Below, piece after piece: positions 27,466 through 35,404 of a stretch of DNA of 64,000 bases. The position numbers and the translations under genes were made by a program. Source of the stretch: Bacillota bacterium (GTDB lineage: Bacteria > Bacillota > Clostridia > Lachnospirales > Lachnospiraceae); NCBI GenBank assembly GCA_023392535.1, contig JAEVYY010000004.1:8313-72312 (forward strand). Direction: 5' to 3'. The notes below the pieces were generated by a model. It did not search any database, was not told the origin of the DNA, and was given only the letters and a program-made list of their open reading frames with translations. How positions within the stretch are numbered: the first letter of the stretch is position 1; each line of letters begins with the position of its first letter.

Positions 27466-29229
27466 ATGAGCCAATTAAAATACAAAAGCAGTAAACTTCT
27501 AAAAACAGGCAGAAGCGGAGTGAAAACAAGTATAGCGAAAAAGTTATTATCAGTTTTTGGAATCACGATGACAGTCATGCTTATTATGATGATCGTCTTT
27601 ATAGTGAAAGTATGGAAGTTTAATCTTCAATATCAGGAAATGCTTGAAAATGTATATAAAGTGAATTATATAAAAACAGAAAGTTTAGCACAACCGAATA
27701 GAATGATGAGTGTTTGTATCGGACAAAAAGAGATAGAAGAATCCGGAGAAATTGTTATTGCATATACGATGATGCAATATTTGGCAGAGGTGTCTGAGAG
27801 TATAGGGGATGACTCTGACTTTCAGGGAAACCAGGGTATGGTCAGTGCAATCAAAGAACCACTCGTGCAATATGTTGCATTAATAAATCAGATTGCTGAA
27901 AAAGGAGAGAATGGGCGTTTTCCTCCTCTTGAGAGTGAAGTATCGGATATCATTCAGCAGATGTTCCAGGTGAATGCGACGATATCAACTTATTGTGGCA
28001 ATCTGATTGCAATGGAGTTGGACAGAAGTCAGGTATTACAGCAAAGAATCAGTACGGACTTTGAAAGTATGATAATTATTATGGTAGTCATTTTCTTTCT
28101 GGTATTATTTCTTGGCATGCTGCTATGCATTAATGTGATTCGTAATATTACGTCACAGATAAGAAAATTAAATAAAGAGATCATTATCGTAGCAGACGGA
28201 GATTTATCCAGAGAAAATATAAGCGTTAGAACCAATGACGAGATCAAAGATCTGGCAGAAGCATTTAATCATATGAGTGGAGGACTGAGAGAGATTATTT
28301 CAAAAGTCATAAGTGTAGCAGATGAAATTGACCATTCTGCACAGATAGTGAGTAAGAGCGTTGCGGAAAATTCAAAAGGAAGTATAGGAATTGCAGAGGC
28401 AATTGATGATATGTCAATCTTGATGAGCAAACAGGATGAGGAATCAGTTCAAGCAATACAGTATGTGAGCAGAATGGGCAGTGTATCTAAGCAAATCAGT
28501 GAAGGTATGAAAAGTATCAATCATAATGCAGATATTTCTTTAGAGCGTGCAGAAAAGGGAAGCACGAATATTGATCAGTATGTATTACAATTGTCCCAGG
28601 TAAACGGGATTATGAAACAGATGGCAGATGTTGCAAATAATCTCAATACAAGTACTCAGGAAATGAATACTATTTTAGATTCTATTGTAGCAATTTCGAA
28701 TCAGACAAGTTTGCTTTCACTAAATGCGTCTATTGAGGCGGCAAGGGCAGGAGAAGCGGGCAGGGGATTTGCAGTCGTCGCTACCGAAATTCGTAAACTG
28801 GCTGAAGATACGCAGACAGCTACAGGAAGAATAAATACCATTATTGAGAAGGTTCGGGATGATGTGATTTGTATGACAGAAAAAATGCTAGATGGGCTGC
28901 AGCAATTAGAAAAGAGCAATCAGATTGCAAATGTTACAAAAGAAAGTTTCCATGAAATAAAAGAAGGAAATGTAATCGTAAATCAAGATATTGCAACTAT
29001 TACAAAAAACATCCAGGATATGGATGAGATGGTGGAAAAGGTAATCGCAAGTGTAAAAAGCATAGGAAGATCTATCACAGAAAATGCCAATACAACTACT
29101 GATATCGCATCAACAGTGGCTGAAGAAACAGCAAATCTGGAAGAAGTAACGGCAATTGCCAGTACTCTTGAAAATCTGGCAGGGGATTTACATCAGACAA
29201 TTATGAAATTTAAACTTTCACAAGAATAA
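27466..29229 (+). CDS. Methyl-accepting chemotaxis protein
   Basis: The 587-residue receptor has transmembrane segments at about 30-50 and 198-220. They enclose a roughly 145-residue extracellular helical region. A HAMP domain (LNKEIIIVADGDLSREN) and a cytoplasmic signalling domain follow, with the conserved hairpin tip SIVAISNQTSLLSLNASIEA and RAGEAGRGFAVVATEIRKLA. Its place right after the sugar transporter suggests that it senses the same sugar, perhaps through the binding lipoprotein. It also shows that the organism is motile or derived from a motile lineage. Confidence 0.92.
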   Translation: MSQLKYKSSKLLKTGRSGVKTSIAKKLLSVFGITMTVMLIMMIVFIVKVWKFNLQYQEMLENVYKVNYIKTESLAQPNRMMSVCIGQKEIEESGEIVIAYTMMQYLAEVSESIGDDSDFQGNQGMVSAIKEPLVQYVALINQIAEKGENGRFPPLESEVSDIIQQMFQVNATISTYCGNLIAMELDRSQVLQQRISTDFESMIIIMVVIFFLVLFLGMLLCINVIRNITSQIRKLNKEIIIVADGDLSRENISVRTNDEIKDLAEAFNHMSGGLREIISKVISVADEIDHSAQIVSKSVAENSKGSIGIAEAIDDMSILMSKQDEESVQAIQYVSRMGSVSKQISEGMKSINHNADISLERAEKGSTNIDQYVLQLSQVNGIMKQMADVANNLNTSTQEMNTILDSIVAISNQTSLLSLNASIEAARAGEAGRGFAVVATEIRKLAEDTQTATGRINTIIEKVRDDVICMTEKMLDGLQQLEKSNQIANVTKESFHEIKEGNVIVNQDIATITKNIQDMDEMVEKVIASVKSIGRSITENANTTTDIASTVAEETANLEEVTAIASTLENLAGDLHQTIMKFKLSQE

Positions 29230-29253
29230 AGATCAAAATTAATTTTTAGAATA

Positions 29254-29344
29254 CAAAAGTCAATAAACAACACATAAAACAACATAAATAAATAAAATAA
29301 CAACAAAAACACAACGTATATCATGACGTATTTATTGACTTTTG
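29254..29344 (+). promoter_or_regulatory. Paired operator-like arms around a CA-rich tract (microcompartment promoter 1)
   Basis: CAAAAGTCAATAAA (29254-29267) recurs as its exact reverse complement at 29331-29344. The 63 bases between them are rich in A and C, including AACAACAAAA at 29299-29308. The right arm covers the -35 box of the promoter at 29335. The arms lie upstream of the predicted transcript, so they act at DNA level, probably as binding sites for one regulator at two positions. Confidence 0.5.
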
Positions 29345-29363
29345 AAATAAGGAGATTTATACT
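29335..29363 (+). promoter_or_regulatory. Promoter 1 of the microcompartment locus (glycyl radical enzyme unit)
   Basis: TTGACT (29335-29340), 17 bases, TATACT (29358-29363). It is near-consensus and 49 bases before the ATG at 29412. Confidence 0.7.
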
Positions 29364-29411
29364 TAATAAATGTCATTCACTTAAAAATTGCATAGGGAAG
29401 GAGCAATGAGC

Positions 29412-31937
29412 ATGAAAAAGTATGATAAGAATGAAATTTCCAAAACAGACAGAATTACGCATCTTGTGGAAGATCTTTTTGCAAAGGTTCCGGAAATTGA
29501 ATCAGCAAGAGCCAGGCTGATAACGGAATCTTATAAATCTACAGAAGGGAAGCCAATCATAATCAGAAGAGCAAAGGCGTTTTCCCATATCTTAAAGAAC
29601 ATTCCGATTTTGATACGTGAGGAAGAGTTGATTGTAGGAAGTACGACATTGGCTCCAAGGGGATGTCAGACATTTCCTGAATTTTCTTATGAATGGTTAG
29701 AAGCGGAATTTGAAACAGTGGCTTTAAGATCGGCAGATCCTTTTTTTATATCGGAACAGACAAAGAGGGAGTTATTGGATGTACACCCTTACTGGAAAGG
29801 AAAAACGACCAGCGAAAGAGCAACTGCTTATATGGCAAAGGAAGCACTGGAAGCGATTCATCATAATATATTTACACCGGGAAATTATTTTTACAATGGT
29901 ATAGGTCATATCAGTGTGCAATATGATAAGGTATTGGCAATTGGATTTGATGGAATCCGAAAAGAGGCTATCAAAGAACTTGAAAAGTGCCATTTGGGAG
30001 ACAGTGACTATGCGAAAAGGTCCAGATTTTTAGAAGCTGTTATAATCAGTTGTGAAGCAGCGATCGGGTATGCCAAACGGTATGCCCGATTGGCAAAAGA
30101 GATGGCAGAAACAACTGCGGATTTAAATCGGAGAGGTGAGTTGTTACATATATCAAAAAATTGCAGTAGAGTACCCGAATATGGTGCTACAAGTTTTTAT
30201 GAAGCATGTCAAAGTTTTTGGTTTGTACAGCAATTATTACAGATAGAATCAAGTGGACACTCGATATCTCCAGGTCGATTTGACCAATATATGTATCCTT
30301 ATTACCTTAGAGATTTGAAAGAAGGAGTGTTATCAAGAGAACAGGCCCAGGAACTTATTGATTGCATTTGGGTGAAACTGAACGACTTGAATAAATGCCG
30401 GGATGCTGTAAGTGCGGAAGGTTTTGCAGGATATTCTCTATTTCAGAACCTGATTGTTGGAGGACAAAACAAAGAGGGGCTGGATGCAACAAATGATTTA
30501 TCATTTATGTGCATCAGTGCGTCAAAACACGTATTTTTGCCTCAACCTTCCTTATCGATTCGTGTTTGGAATGGTTCTCCACATGATTTATTGGTAAAGG
30601 CAGCGGAATTGACCAGGACAGGAATTGGATTTCCCGCGTATTTCAACGATGAAGTCATAATCCCATCTTTGCTAAATCGAGGTCTTTCTTTGGAAGATGC
30701 AAGAGATTATGCCATCATAGGATGCGTAGAACCGCAAAAAGCAGGAAAAACAGATGGATGGCATGATGCTGCTTTTTTTAATATGTGCCGTCCATTGGAA
30801 CTCGTCTTCTCAAACGGTAAAGATAAAGGAAAACAGATTAGTATTCAAACAGGTCGTGTAGAAGAAATGCAGTCTTTTGAAACATTTTACAACGCTTATA
30901 AAGAGCAGATGAAATATCAGATATCGTTATTGGTCAATGCAGATAATGCAATTGATGTAGCGCATTCCGAATTGTGCCCTCTTCCATTCGAATCCAGTAT
31001 GGTAGAAGATTGCATTAAGAGAGGAAAATCATTGCAAGAGGGTGGGGCAGTCTATAACTTCACAGGACCGCAGGGATTTGGAATTGCGAATATGGCGGAT
31101 GGGCTTTATGCAATAAAGACATTGGTTTATGAAGAGAAAAAAATAGGAATGTCCGAATTGAAAAAGGCACTTATCATGAATTATGGAAAAGGATTCACGC
31201 AGGCTAGCGCAGCAGAACTGGCGATAGCGATAATTCATGAAATGGCTGCAAAAGGTAAGACAGTGAGGGAAACAGAAATCGCTTCTATTGTAAAGAACAT
31301 CATCAATTTAGAAATGACTTCTGAAGAAAAGAACAGATTTGAAGATATTTTGAATCAGATATTGGAATTACCCAAATATGGAAATGATGTGGAAGAAGTA
31401 GATATTTTAGCGAGAGACGTGGCATTTACCTACACAAAACCGCTGGAATCTTATAAAAATCCCCGAGGCGGTATCTACCAGGCAGGACTCTATCCGGTAT
31501 CTGCAAATGTCCCGCTCGGTGCGCATACTGGAGCCACACCGGACGGGCGTCTTTCCAATACTCCGATAGCAGATGGAGTTTCGCCAACAGCGGGAAGAGA
31601 TGCCAACGGTCCTACCGCAGCGGCAAATTCAGTTGCTAAGTTAGATCATGGGATGGCATCCAATGGTACTCTGTTCAACATGAAATTTCATCCATCTGCC
31701 TTAGGTGGAGAAAAAGGATTGGATAATTTTGTAACCTTGGTCCGAACTTATTTTGAGAAAAAAGGGAGCCATATGCAATTCAATGTTGTGGATAGAAAAA
31801 CATTGTTAGATGCACAGGAAGATCCAGAAAAATACAAGAATTTGGTGGTCCGTGTCGCTGGATATAGTGCTTTGTTTACCACCCTTTCAAAATCATTGCA
31901 AGATGATATCATTAAAAGGACGGAACAAGGATTTTAA
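29412..31937 (+). CDS. Glycyl radical 1,2-propanediol dehydratase (B12-independent)
   Basis: The 841-residue glycyl radical enzyme dehydrates 1,2-propanediol to propionaldehyde. The catalytic block is GCVEPQKAGKTDG with Cys438 and Glu440, and the C-terminal radical loop is RVAGYSALF with Gly817. His166 lies in NGIGHISVQYDKVL. As I recall, these are the positions reported for the Roseburia inulinivorans propanediol dehydratase (H166, C438, E440, G817), which supports both function and start. ATG 29412 has AAGGAG 8 bases upstream; the ATG at 29406 is only 2 bases from it. Glycerol dehydratase activity is also possible. The sequence is not like choline TMA-lyase around the His region. Confidence 0.92.
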   Translation: MKKYDKNEISKTDRITHLVEDLFAKVPEIESARARLITESYKSTEGKPIIIRRAKAFSHILKNIPILIREEELIVGSTTLAPRGCQTFPEFSYEWLEAEFETVALRSADPFFISEQTKRELLDVHPYWKGKTTSERATAYMAKEALEAIHHNIFTPGNYFYNGIGHISVQYDKVLAIGFDGIRKEAIKELEKCHLGDSDYAKRSRFLEAVIISCEAAIGYAKRYARLAKEMAETTADLNRRGELLHISKNCSRVPEYGATSFYEACQSFWFVQQLLQIESSGHSISPGRFDQYMYPYYLRDLKEGVLSREQAQELIDCIWVKLNDLNKCRDAVSAEGFAGYSLFQNLIVGGQNKEGLDATNDLSFMCISASKHVFLPQPSLSIRVWNGSPHDLLVKAAELTRTGIGFPAYFNDEVIIPSLLNRGLSLEDARDYAIIGCVEPQKAGKTDGWHDAAFFNMCRPLELVFSNGKDKGKQISIQTGRVEEMQSFETFYNAYKEQMKYQISLLVNADNAIDVAHSELCPLPFESSMVEDCIKRGKSLQEGGAVYNFTGPQGFGIANMADGLYAIKTLVYEEKKIGMSELKKALIMNYGKGFTQASAAELAIAIIHEMAAKGKTVRETEIASIVKNIINLEMTSEEKNRFEDILNQILELPKYGNDVEEVDILARDVAFTYTKPLESYKNPRGGIYQAGLYPVSANVPLGAHTGATPDGRLSNTPIADGVSPTAGRDANGPTAAANSVAKLDHGMASNGTLFNMKFHPSALGGEKGLDNFVTLVRTYFEKKGSHMQFNVVDRKTLLDAQEDPEKYKNLVVRVAGYSALFTTLSKSLQDDIIKRTEQGF

Positions 31938-31958
31938 GAGTGTGGAAGGAATATACCT

Positions 31959-32750
31959 ATGGATTATTTACGTACAAAAGGAAGGATTTTTGATATACAA
32001 AGATATTCTATCCATGATGGGAAGGGAATCAGAACGATTGTTTTTTTAAAGGGATGTGTACTCCGTTGCAAATGGTGCTGTAACCCGGAATCGCAGGAAT
32101 ATGAGATTCAGACAATGCTCGTACAGGGAAAGCCGGTCATAACGGGACGAGATGTAACCGTAGGGGAAGTAATGGATATCGTAAAGAAAGATTTCGCCTA
32201 TTATCAAAGATCGGGAGGTGGTCTGACACTTTCGGGTGGAGAAAGTTTATGTCAACCTAATTTTACGCTAGATCTTCTGCGTGCGGCTAAAGAAGAGTGG
32301 ATCAGTACAGCCATGGAAAGCATGGGGTTCGCAGAATACGAAGTAATTGAAAGACTGCTTCCTTATCTTGACTATTATTTGCTGGATATAAAGCATATGA
32401 ATCCAGTAAAGCATGAAGCATTCACTGGAAAAAGAAATGAACTGATGTTGGAGAATGCAAGAAAAATAGCCAAATCAGGATTGACCGAATTGAGCATAAG
32501 GGTTCCTGTCGTACCTGGTTTTAATGATACGATGGAAGAAATTCAGGAAATCGCACAATTTACGGCAAGTCTTTCCGGTGTAAATATGATTTATCTACTC
32601 CCTTATCATCGATTAGGGCAGGATAAATATAAAAGTCTCAATAGAGAATATTCTTTAAAAGAAATCAAACCACCGTCAACAGAGCATATGCAACTGTTAA
32701 AAAGATCTGTGGAACTGACAACGGGACTTACCTGTCAGATTGGTGGTTAG
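31959..32750 (+). CDS. Glycyl radical enzyme activase (radical SAM)
   Basis: The 263-residue radical SAM protein has the cluster motif C33-x3-C37-x2-C40 within KGCVLRCKWCCNPESQ. The glycine-rich SAM segment GGGLTLSGGESLCQ and DYYLLDIKHM follow. It should install the radical on Gly817 of the preceding enzyme. Many diol-dehydratase activases carry an extra ferredoxin-like insert with two more FeS clusters after NPESQ. Here that insert is missing and the protein is of pyruvate-formate-lyase-activase length. The ATG lies 21 bases after the dehydratase stop. Confidence 0.93.
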   Translation: MDYLRTKGRIFDIQRYSIHDGKGIRTIVFLKGCVLRCKWCCNPESQEYEIQTMLVQGKPVITGRDVTVGEVMDIVKKDFAYYQRSGGGLTLSGGESLCQPNFTLDLLRAAKEEWISTAMESMGFAEYEVIERLLPYLDYYLLDIKHMNPVKHEAFTGKRNELMLENARKIAKSGLTELSIRVPVVPGFNDTMEEIQEIAQFTASLSGVNMIYLLPYHRLGQDKYKSLNREYSLKEIKPPSTEHMQLLKRSVELTTGLTCQIGG

Positions 32751-32793
32751 AAAAAGAATATCTATTACTATCATGTAATCAGGAGGAAGTGGT

Positions 32794-33162
32794 ATGGAGT
32801 ATAGGGATCATGAATGCAAGCAGAGGATTGTGCAGGAATTAGTTCCTGGTAAACAAGTATCTTTAGCGCATATTATCGCAAATCCAGATAAGATTCTGTA
32901 TGAAAAACTTGGACTTACTTTTGGTAGGGATGACAGGAAATCGGCAATCGGAATAATGACAATTAGTCCGGCGGAAACGGCAATTATCATTGCTGATATA
33001 GCATTGAAGTCCGCTGGAGTTACATTAGAAGTCGTAGACCATTTAAGTGGATCTCTTGTCGTCGCAGGTACAGTATCGGAAGTCGAGACAGCGGTTCAGG
33101 CAATCTTACAATACACACAGGTGCAATTAGGTTTTGAGGTCTGTAGAATAACCAGAACTTGA
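32794..33162 (+). CDS. Microcompartment shell protein, PduU/EutS type (permuted BMC)
   Basis: The 122-residue protein contains QELVPGKQVSLAHIIANPD near the N-terminus, then GIMTISPAETAIIIADIALK and VDHLSGSLVVAGTVSEVETAV. This order is that of circularly permuted BMC-H proteins such as PduU and EutS, whose N-terminal strand forms a small beta-barrel over the hexamer pore. ATG follows AGGAGG. It ends the first transcription unit of the microcompartment locus. Confidence 0.9.
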   Translation: MEYRDHECKQRIVQELVPGKQVSLAHIIANPDKILYEKLGLTFGRDDRKSAIGIMTISPAETAIIIADIALKSAGVTLEVVDHLSGSLVVAGTVSEVETAVQAILQYTQVQLGFEVCRITRT

Positions 33163-33334
33163 CTTGAGTTGAGGAATAAGATAAAATATATATCATAATA
33201 ATAATCAAAAGAACCGTTATAGTGAGTCAGTCTATGAAGGGCTTTTATTTCTTACATTAGCAATATGTAAAAATGAAAGTGCCTTTTTTTATTATTACGA
33301 CTAATTTAACGGGAGAACAGAAGGAGTACTCGCT

Positions 33335-33742
33335 ATGTCTATGAATATTTATATTACAAATATGGATAAGGACAGGATTGAGAAAATTATGGATAAGATG
33401 TCTGAAAGTCAGCGATTATCAGATGAATCGGCTAAAAAACTTATAAAAGAGATCAGCAGGGCTGTGGTAGTTGATTCAAAGCAGGTCTCTGAGGATGTTA
33501 TCACCATGAACTCGAAGGCACTGTTACAGCTTAACGATGAAGACATGGAGGTTTCCTTGGTGTATCCGGAAGAAGCCGATTTTAGTTCCATGAAGCTATC
33601 GGTTTTTTCTCCTATAGGGACCGCTATTCTTGGTTATCAAGAAGGCAGTACCGTCGAATGGGAGGTACCATCAGGAAAAACAAAGATATACATAAAAAAA
33701 ATAGTGTACCAGCCAGAAGCGGCTGGCCATTATCACCTATGA
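33335..33742 (+). CDS. Rnk/GreA C-terminal-domain-like protein
   Basis: The 135-residue protein has a helical N-terminus (about residues 9-50). Its C-terminal half has MEVSLVYPEEADFSSMKLS, FSPIGTAILGYQEGSTVEWE and a final basic stretch. This matches the FKBP-like C-terminal domain of GreA/GreB and Rnk. The length is near that of Rnk (regulator of nucleoside diphosphate kinase), which binds RNA polymerase. It lies in the microcompartment locus with the next GNAT gene, bracketed by non-coding DNA, and is probably not part of the shell pathway. Confidence 0.72.
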   Translation: MSMNIYITNMDKDRIEKIMDKMSESQRLSDESAKKLIKEISRAVVVDSKQVSEDVITMNSKALLQLNDEDMEVSLVYPEEADFSSMKLSVFSPIGTAILGYQEGSTVEWEVPSGKTKIYIKKIVYQPEAAGHYHL

Positions 33743-33763
33743 TCTATAACGGGGCAGACGAAT

Positions 33764-34297
33764 ATGAAAAAAATATTAAAGATGCTGGAAATTCATGAAT
33801 TTTCTATGGTATATCAGATTATGAGTGAGGCTTTTCCGATGGCAGAAATAAGAACCTATGAGAATGCTAAATCATTACTGAAGGATGATAGATACCAGAT
33901 AGAGACCATACGTAACGCTGAAAATAGAATTTTTGGTTTTATTGCAGCATGGGATTTAGGGACTTTTATTTTTATAGAACATTTAGCCGTTTCAGAAAAA
34001 ATAAGGGGTACCGGTTTCGGATCGAAAATGTTAAAAGAATATCTTGACCGATGTAAAAGACCTGTGATTATTGAAGTTGAGAGTACCAAAATGGAGGGGG
34101 CAAAGCGGCGAATAGATTTTTACAAGCGTATGGGATTTTCATTCAGTAACTTTGGATACACGCAGCCTGATTTGCAGAATACTTCTCAGAAAATAGATTT
34201 AAACATTATGAGTTATCCGAATCAGATTACAAAGAAAGAATTTTTAAGTTTTAAAAAATTGCTATTTAGGCAAGTATATCAAGCTGATGCAATGTGA
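33764..34297 (+). CDS. GNAT family N-acetyltransferase
   Basis: The 177-residue protein has the acetyl-CoA-binding motif of the GNAT fold (FIFIEHLAVSEKIRGTGFGSKML, with the pyrophosphate loop RGTGFG) and DFYKRMGFSF later. The substrate is unknown. It follows the Rnk-like gene by 21 bases and ends in a stem-loop, so the two form a small unit within the microcompartment locus. Confidence 0.85.
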   Translation: MKKILKMLEIHEFSMVYQIMSEAFPMAEIRTYENAKSLLKDDRYQIETIRNAENRIFGFIAAWDLGTFIFIEHLAVSEKIRGTGFGSKMLKEYLDRCKRPVIIEVESTKMEGAKRRIDFYKRMGFSFSNFGYTQPDLQNTSQKIDLNIMSYPNQITKKEFLSFKKLLFRQVYQADAM

Positions 34298-34326
34298 AGG
34301 AACACACATTGCATCAGCTCTTTTAT
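34282..34326 (+). terminator. Terminator after the GNAT gene
   Basis: AGCTGATGCAATGTG (34282-34296) pairs with CACATTGCATCAGCT (34305-34319), a 15-bp stem overlapping the end of the coding region, followed by CTTTTATTTT. Confidence 0.85.
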
Positions 34327-34367
34327 TTTATACGAGCGAGACCTGTAATATGCAATTTACAGATAGA

Positions 34368-34447
34368 ACACAAGTTTCACCAAACAAAATACCACATCAA
34401 AAACAATAAAAAACAACAAAATAAAAGATAATAATGTTGACTTGTGT
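34368..34447 (+). promoter_or_regulatory. Paired operator-like arms around a CA-rich tract (microcompartment promoter 2)
   Basis: ACACAAGT (34368-34375) recurs as ACTTGTGT (34440-34447) with 64 bases between, again A/C-rich and containing AACAACAAAA (34412-34421). Another copy of AACAACAAAA lies at 34475-34484. The right arm overlaps the -35 box. Reverse-complemented, the right arm reads CACAAGTCAACA, a 10-of-12 match to CAAAAGTCAATA at promoter 1. Confidence 0.45.
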
Positions 34448-34465
34448 GTAAGTAAGGAATATAAT
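34437..34465 (+). promoter_or_regulatory. Promoter 2 of the microcompartment locus (aldolase-shell unit)
   Basis: TTGACT (34437-34442), 17 bases, TATAAT (34460-34465), a nearly perfect vegetative promoter 68 bases before the aldolase ATG. Confidence 0.75.
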
Positions 34466-34532
34466 AAGTGAAGAAACAACAAAAAAACAAATATTTGTAA
34501 TGGAAGAATAAAGGAGAAGGAGGAAATAGAAT

Positions 34533-35360
34533 ATGCAGAATGAATATGAAATTAAAAAACAGATTTGTGACATAGGGAAAAGAATCTATGACAGAAATAT
34601 GGTAGCTGCTAATGATGGTAATATTTCTGTAAAGTTAAATAATAATGAATTTTTGTGTACTCCAACTGGTGTTTCAAAAGGATTTATGACACCAGATTAT
34701 ATCTGTAAGGTAGATGCGCAGGGAAATGTTATTCAGTCCAACAAAGGATTCAGACCTTCCTCAGAAATTAAAATGCATATGAGAGTTTATGCAAAAAGGC
34801 CTGATGTTGGTTCTGTGGTGCATGCCCATCCAGTTTATGCAACAAGCTTTGCAATCGCAGGTATTCCTTTAACACAACCGATTATGCCCGAAGCAGTCAT
34901 TGCATTGGGGTGTGTACCAATTGCAGAATACGGGACACCTTCTACCATGGAGATTCCAGATAATGTGGAAAAATATTTACCATATTATGATGCGGTATTA
35001 TTGGAAAGTCATGGTGCGCTTACCTGGTCTACAGATTTACTGGCAGCCTATTTAAAAATGGAATCTGTAGAATTTTATGCACAATTACTGTATCAATCGA
35101 GGATGCTTGGTGGACCAAAAGAATTTGATAACAATACTGTTCAGAAATTATATGAAATCAGAAAAAAAATGGGATTACCAGGTAAACATCCAGCTGACCT
35201 TTGCCAGAATAAAAACGGTGTCAACTGCCATAACTGTTCTGGTGACTGTATGTCAGCACCGAATGGCATGGGTGGTATATCTTCCACACCGGCAGAGCCG
35301 AGTCCGGAAGTGATTGCCGAAATTACAAGAAAAGTAATGGAACAATTGGGTAGAATGTGA
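34533..35360 (+). CDS. Class II aldolase (L-fuculose/L-rhamnulose-1-phosphate aldolase) with C-terminal encapsulation-type tail
   Basis: The 275-residue enzyme cleaves a deoxy-ketose-1-phosphate to dihydroxyacetone phosphate and L-lactaldehyde. The aldolase domain (residues 1 to about 215) has NDGNISVKL, CTPTGVSKG, SEIKMHMRVYAKRP, VVHAHPVYATSFA (zinc histidines) and ESHGALTW. After about residue 220 comes a Cys-rich linker (CHNCSGDC) and a Gly/Pro-rich stretch. It ends in an amphipathic helix PEVIAEITRKVMEQLGRM, the typical form of a microcompartment-targeting peptide. It is the only aldolase for fucose or rhamnose phosphates in the window. Confidence 0.93.
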   Translation: MQNEYEIKKQICDIGKRIYDRNMVAANDGNISVKLNNNEFLCTPTGVSKGFMTPDYICKVDAQGNVIQSNKGFRPSSEIKMHMRVYAKRPDVGSVVHAHPVYATSFAIAGIPLTQPIMPEAVIALGCVPIAEYGTPSTMEIPDNVEKYLPYYDAVLLESHGALTWSTDLLAAYLKMESVEFYAQLLYQSRMLGGPKEFDNNTVQKLYEIRKKMGLPGKHPADLCQNKNGVNCHNCSGDCMSAPNGMGGISSTPAEPSPEVIAEITRKVMEQLGRM

Positions 35361-35404
35361 GAAGAGATCCTAAGCAGCCCCAATACTAAAAAGGAGGTAA
35401 TCTA

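Noticed and set aside
29268..29330. CA-rich tract considered as a CRISPR or tandem repeat
   Set aside because: CAACA-like units are irregular, short and without spacers; the stretch is low-complexity promoter DNA.
31810..32049. Frame overlapping the end of the glycyl radical enzyme and the activase start
   Set aside because: Wrong frame across two well-supported genes; no family match.
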